Assembly (NCBI GenBank): GCA_000525025.1
Contig: JCKJ01000001.1
Coordinates: 496,001-560,000, forward strand
Direction of reading: 5' to 3'
DNA from: Methylophilaceae bacterium 11
Lineage (GTDB): Bacteria > Pseudomonadota > Gammaproteobacteria > Burkholderiales > Methylophilaceae
DNA length: 64,000 nt
Of the stretch, positions 62,951 through 64,000 are shown in pieces (the first letter of the stretch is position 1; every line of letters begins with the position of its first letter). A program made the translations under genes and the position numbers. The notes beneath the pieces were generated by a model that saw nothing but the letters and a program-made list of their open reading frames with translations, was not told the origin of the DNA and searched no databases.

Positions 62951-63736
62951 ATGGCAGAACCAAGACAGCGTCTATCCAGAAGAAATGCAGATAACCCAAG
63001 CTTGCGCGAGCGCGGCATCTATTTATTGCCCAATTTATTTACCTCTGCGGCTTTGTTTGCTGGATTCTATGCGATTGTACAAGCCATGAACGGGCACTTT
63101 GAGCAATCGGCCGTTGCGATTTTTATTGCCATGGTGATGGATGGTTTAGATGGACGTGTTGCGCGTATGACCAATACGCAAAGTGCATTTGGTGCAGAAT
63201 ATGACAGCTTGTCGGATATGGTGTCGTTTGGTGTAGCGCCGGCGTTGATTATGTACGTATGGGCACTCAAACCCATGAATAAATTAGGATGGATTGCCGC
63301 CTTTATCTATTGTGCTTGCGCAGCTTTAAGGTTGGCACGATTCAACACTAAATTAGATGACCCGCATCAAGATAAGCGTTTTTTCCAAGGCTTACCTAGC
63401 CCGGCTGCCGCTGCCTTGTTGGCGGGATTCGTTTGGGTTTCTTATGAATACAATGTGGATGGCCGCGAGATATTTTTTGGTGCCTTACAAATGAAATGGA
63501 TCGCTTGGGGAATTACGGTGTTTGCAGCAGGTTCAATGGTGTCGGATTTACGCTTTTACAGTGGTAAAGACATTAATTTAAAAGCCAGTATTCCATTTGT
63601 AGCCGTGCTGGCCATCATGCTGGCATTTGTGCTAATTTCTTACAGCCCACCAGAAGTGCTGTTTACCGTAGTATTTGTCTACTCGCTCTCAGGCTACTAT
63701 TTGTGGCTTAAACAGAAGGTGAAAAAAGAAATTTAG
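62951..63736 (+). CDS. pssA: CDP-diacylglycerol-serine O-phosphatidyltransferase
   Basis: 261-residue integral-membrane phosphatidylserine synthase, class CDP-alcohol phosphotransferase. The catalytic motif DGLDGRVARM with the later GAEYDSLSD (about residues 55-85) holds the metal-binding Asp residues. About seven to eight membrane segments. It leads to phosphatidylethanolamine through a decarboxylase not in this window. The start is the ATG at 62951; no clear ribosome-binding site. Confidence 0.92.
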   Translation: MAEPRQRLSRRNADNPSLRERGIYLLPNLFTSAALFAGFYAIVQAMNGHFEQSAVAIFIAMVMDGLDGRVARMTNTQSAFGAEYDSLSDMVSFGVAPALIMYVWALKPMNKLGWIAAFIYCACAALRLARFNTKLDDPHQDKRFFQGLPSPAAAALLAGFVWVSYEYNVDGREIFFGALQMKWIAWGITVFAAGSMVSDLRFYSGKDINLKASIPFVAVLAIMLAFVLISYSPPEVLFTVVFVYSLSGYYLWLKQKVKKEI

Positions 63737-63830
63737 CGCACGCAGCGATGGCTGCAGTGGTCTTGTCGGCCACGCGGATTTCATGATTTTTATGATTGAA
63801 GTTCTGCGCAAAGTCAGTTATAGTTAATCC

Positions 63831-64000
63831 ATGTTCAATCCAAGCACAGATCAAACAGTGATTTCTCAGGCAGCCGCCATGGCCGCTTGTACTGTTTCGC
63901 CTGCTGCAACTGAATTTCATTTAGCACACCTGTCAGTTACTCTGCTGCGCCGTATAAACGCGCTACATCCAGCTTTGCTGCTGCGCGCAAGCGCACACTA
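63831..64000 (+). CDS. Unidentified ORF, cut by the window end
   Basis: An ATG at 63831 opens a frame that stays open for 56 codons to the window end (MFNPSTDQTVISQAAAM, then HLAHLSVTLLRRINALH). It is Ala-rich with no recognisable domain in the visible part. It may be a real gene start or a chance frame. No ribosome-binding site is clear. Confidence 0.35.
   Translation, partial: MFNPSTDQTVISQAAAMAACTVSPAATEFHLAHLSVTLLRRINALHPALLLRASAH

Noticed and set aside
63708-63920. 70-codon minus-strand ORF after pssA
   Set aside because: It overlaps the end of pssA and an opposing open frame, has no ribosome-binding site, and its composition is unconvincing.

Overview
The window reads as a chromosomal segment of a methylotrophic betaproteobacterium, most likely a member of the Methylophilaceae (Methylotenera, Methylophilus or Methylobacillus type). 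This is inferred from an mxaRSACKL methanol-dehydrogenase accessory operon, betaproteobacterial housekeeping gene orders (tgt-yajC-secD-secF, clpS-clpA), a PEP-CTERM protein, an ornithine-lipid gene pair and a membrane-anchored cytochrome c5. GC content looks moderate by eye. No rRNA, prophage, transposase or CRISPR array was seen. One tRNA, tRNA-Arg(CCG), is present.

Layout. 1-6.5 kb: a YeiE-like LysR regulator cut by the window edge, ETF-ubiquinone oxidoreductase, and a membrane GAF-PAS-GGDEF-EAL protein. 6.8-12.6 kb: a tripartite RND efflux operon (adaptor, permease, outer-membrane factor) whose sequence resembles Bacteroidota pumps. 12.7-14.4 kb: nsrR and hmp, a nitric-oxide sensing and detoxification pair sharing a palindromic operator. 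14.6-16.8 kb: a lamin-tail-domain PEP-CTERM protein and a divergent MocR regulator. 17.1-22.5 kb: mxaRSACKL, six overlapping or closely spaced genes, with no mxaFJGI before it and no mxaD after it. 22.6-33.0 kb, minus strand: a complete Tad/Flp pilus locus from flp to tadG, including a 58-residue Flp pilin and a small DUF3613 protein. 33.5-36.8 kb: a diguanylate cyclase and three unrecognised small genes. 37.1-40.1 kb: a TetR regulator with an SDR, a small membrane protein and an NADPH:quinone-type oxidoreductase. 40.3-44.0 kb: tRNA-Arg, cytochrome c5, apaH, olsA-like and olsB-like acyltransferases and a glycine-zipper lipoprotein. 44.0-47.4 kb: a run of tlpA-like, hemJ, an HTH-less TetR-domain membrane protein, a TetR regulator and a PfkB kinase. 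47.5-54.1 kb: a 1289-residue FAD/Fe-S dehydrogenase, a DUF3149 micro-protein, a zinc-ribbon membrane protein, pyrD and a GST. 54.2-64 kb: clpA, clpS, a CorC-type CBS protein, secF, secD, yajC, tgt, pssA and the start of an unidentified ORF.

How the parts fit. The mxa proteins are known to mature and supply calcium to a PQQ methanol dehydrogenase; its structural genes must lie elsewhere or be replaced by XoxF. The Tad pilus lies beside a diguanylate cyclase, and both it and the GGDEF-EAL protein carry intact catalytic motifs, suggesting c-di-GMP controlled surface attachment. The least conventional items are: the membrane protein at 45719-46492, whose cytoplasmic half looks like the ligand-binding half of the adjacent TetR regulator without its DNA-binding part; repeated short tandem duplications (7-18 bp units) at gene 3' ends; the paired NsrR operators; and an Asp-to-Asn change in the proton-relay pair of the RND permease.
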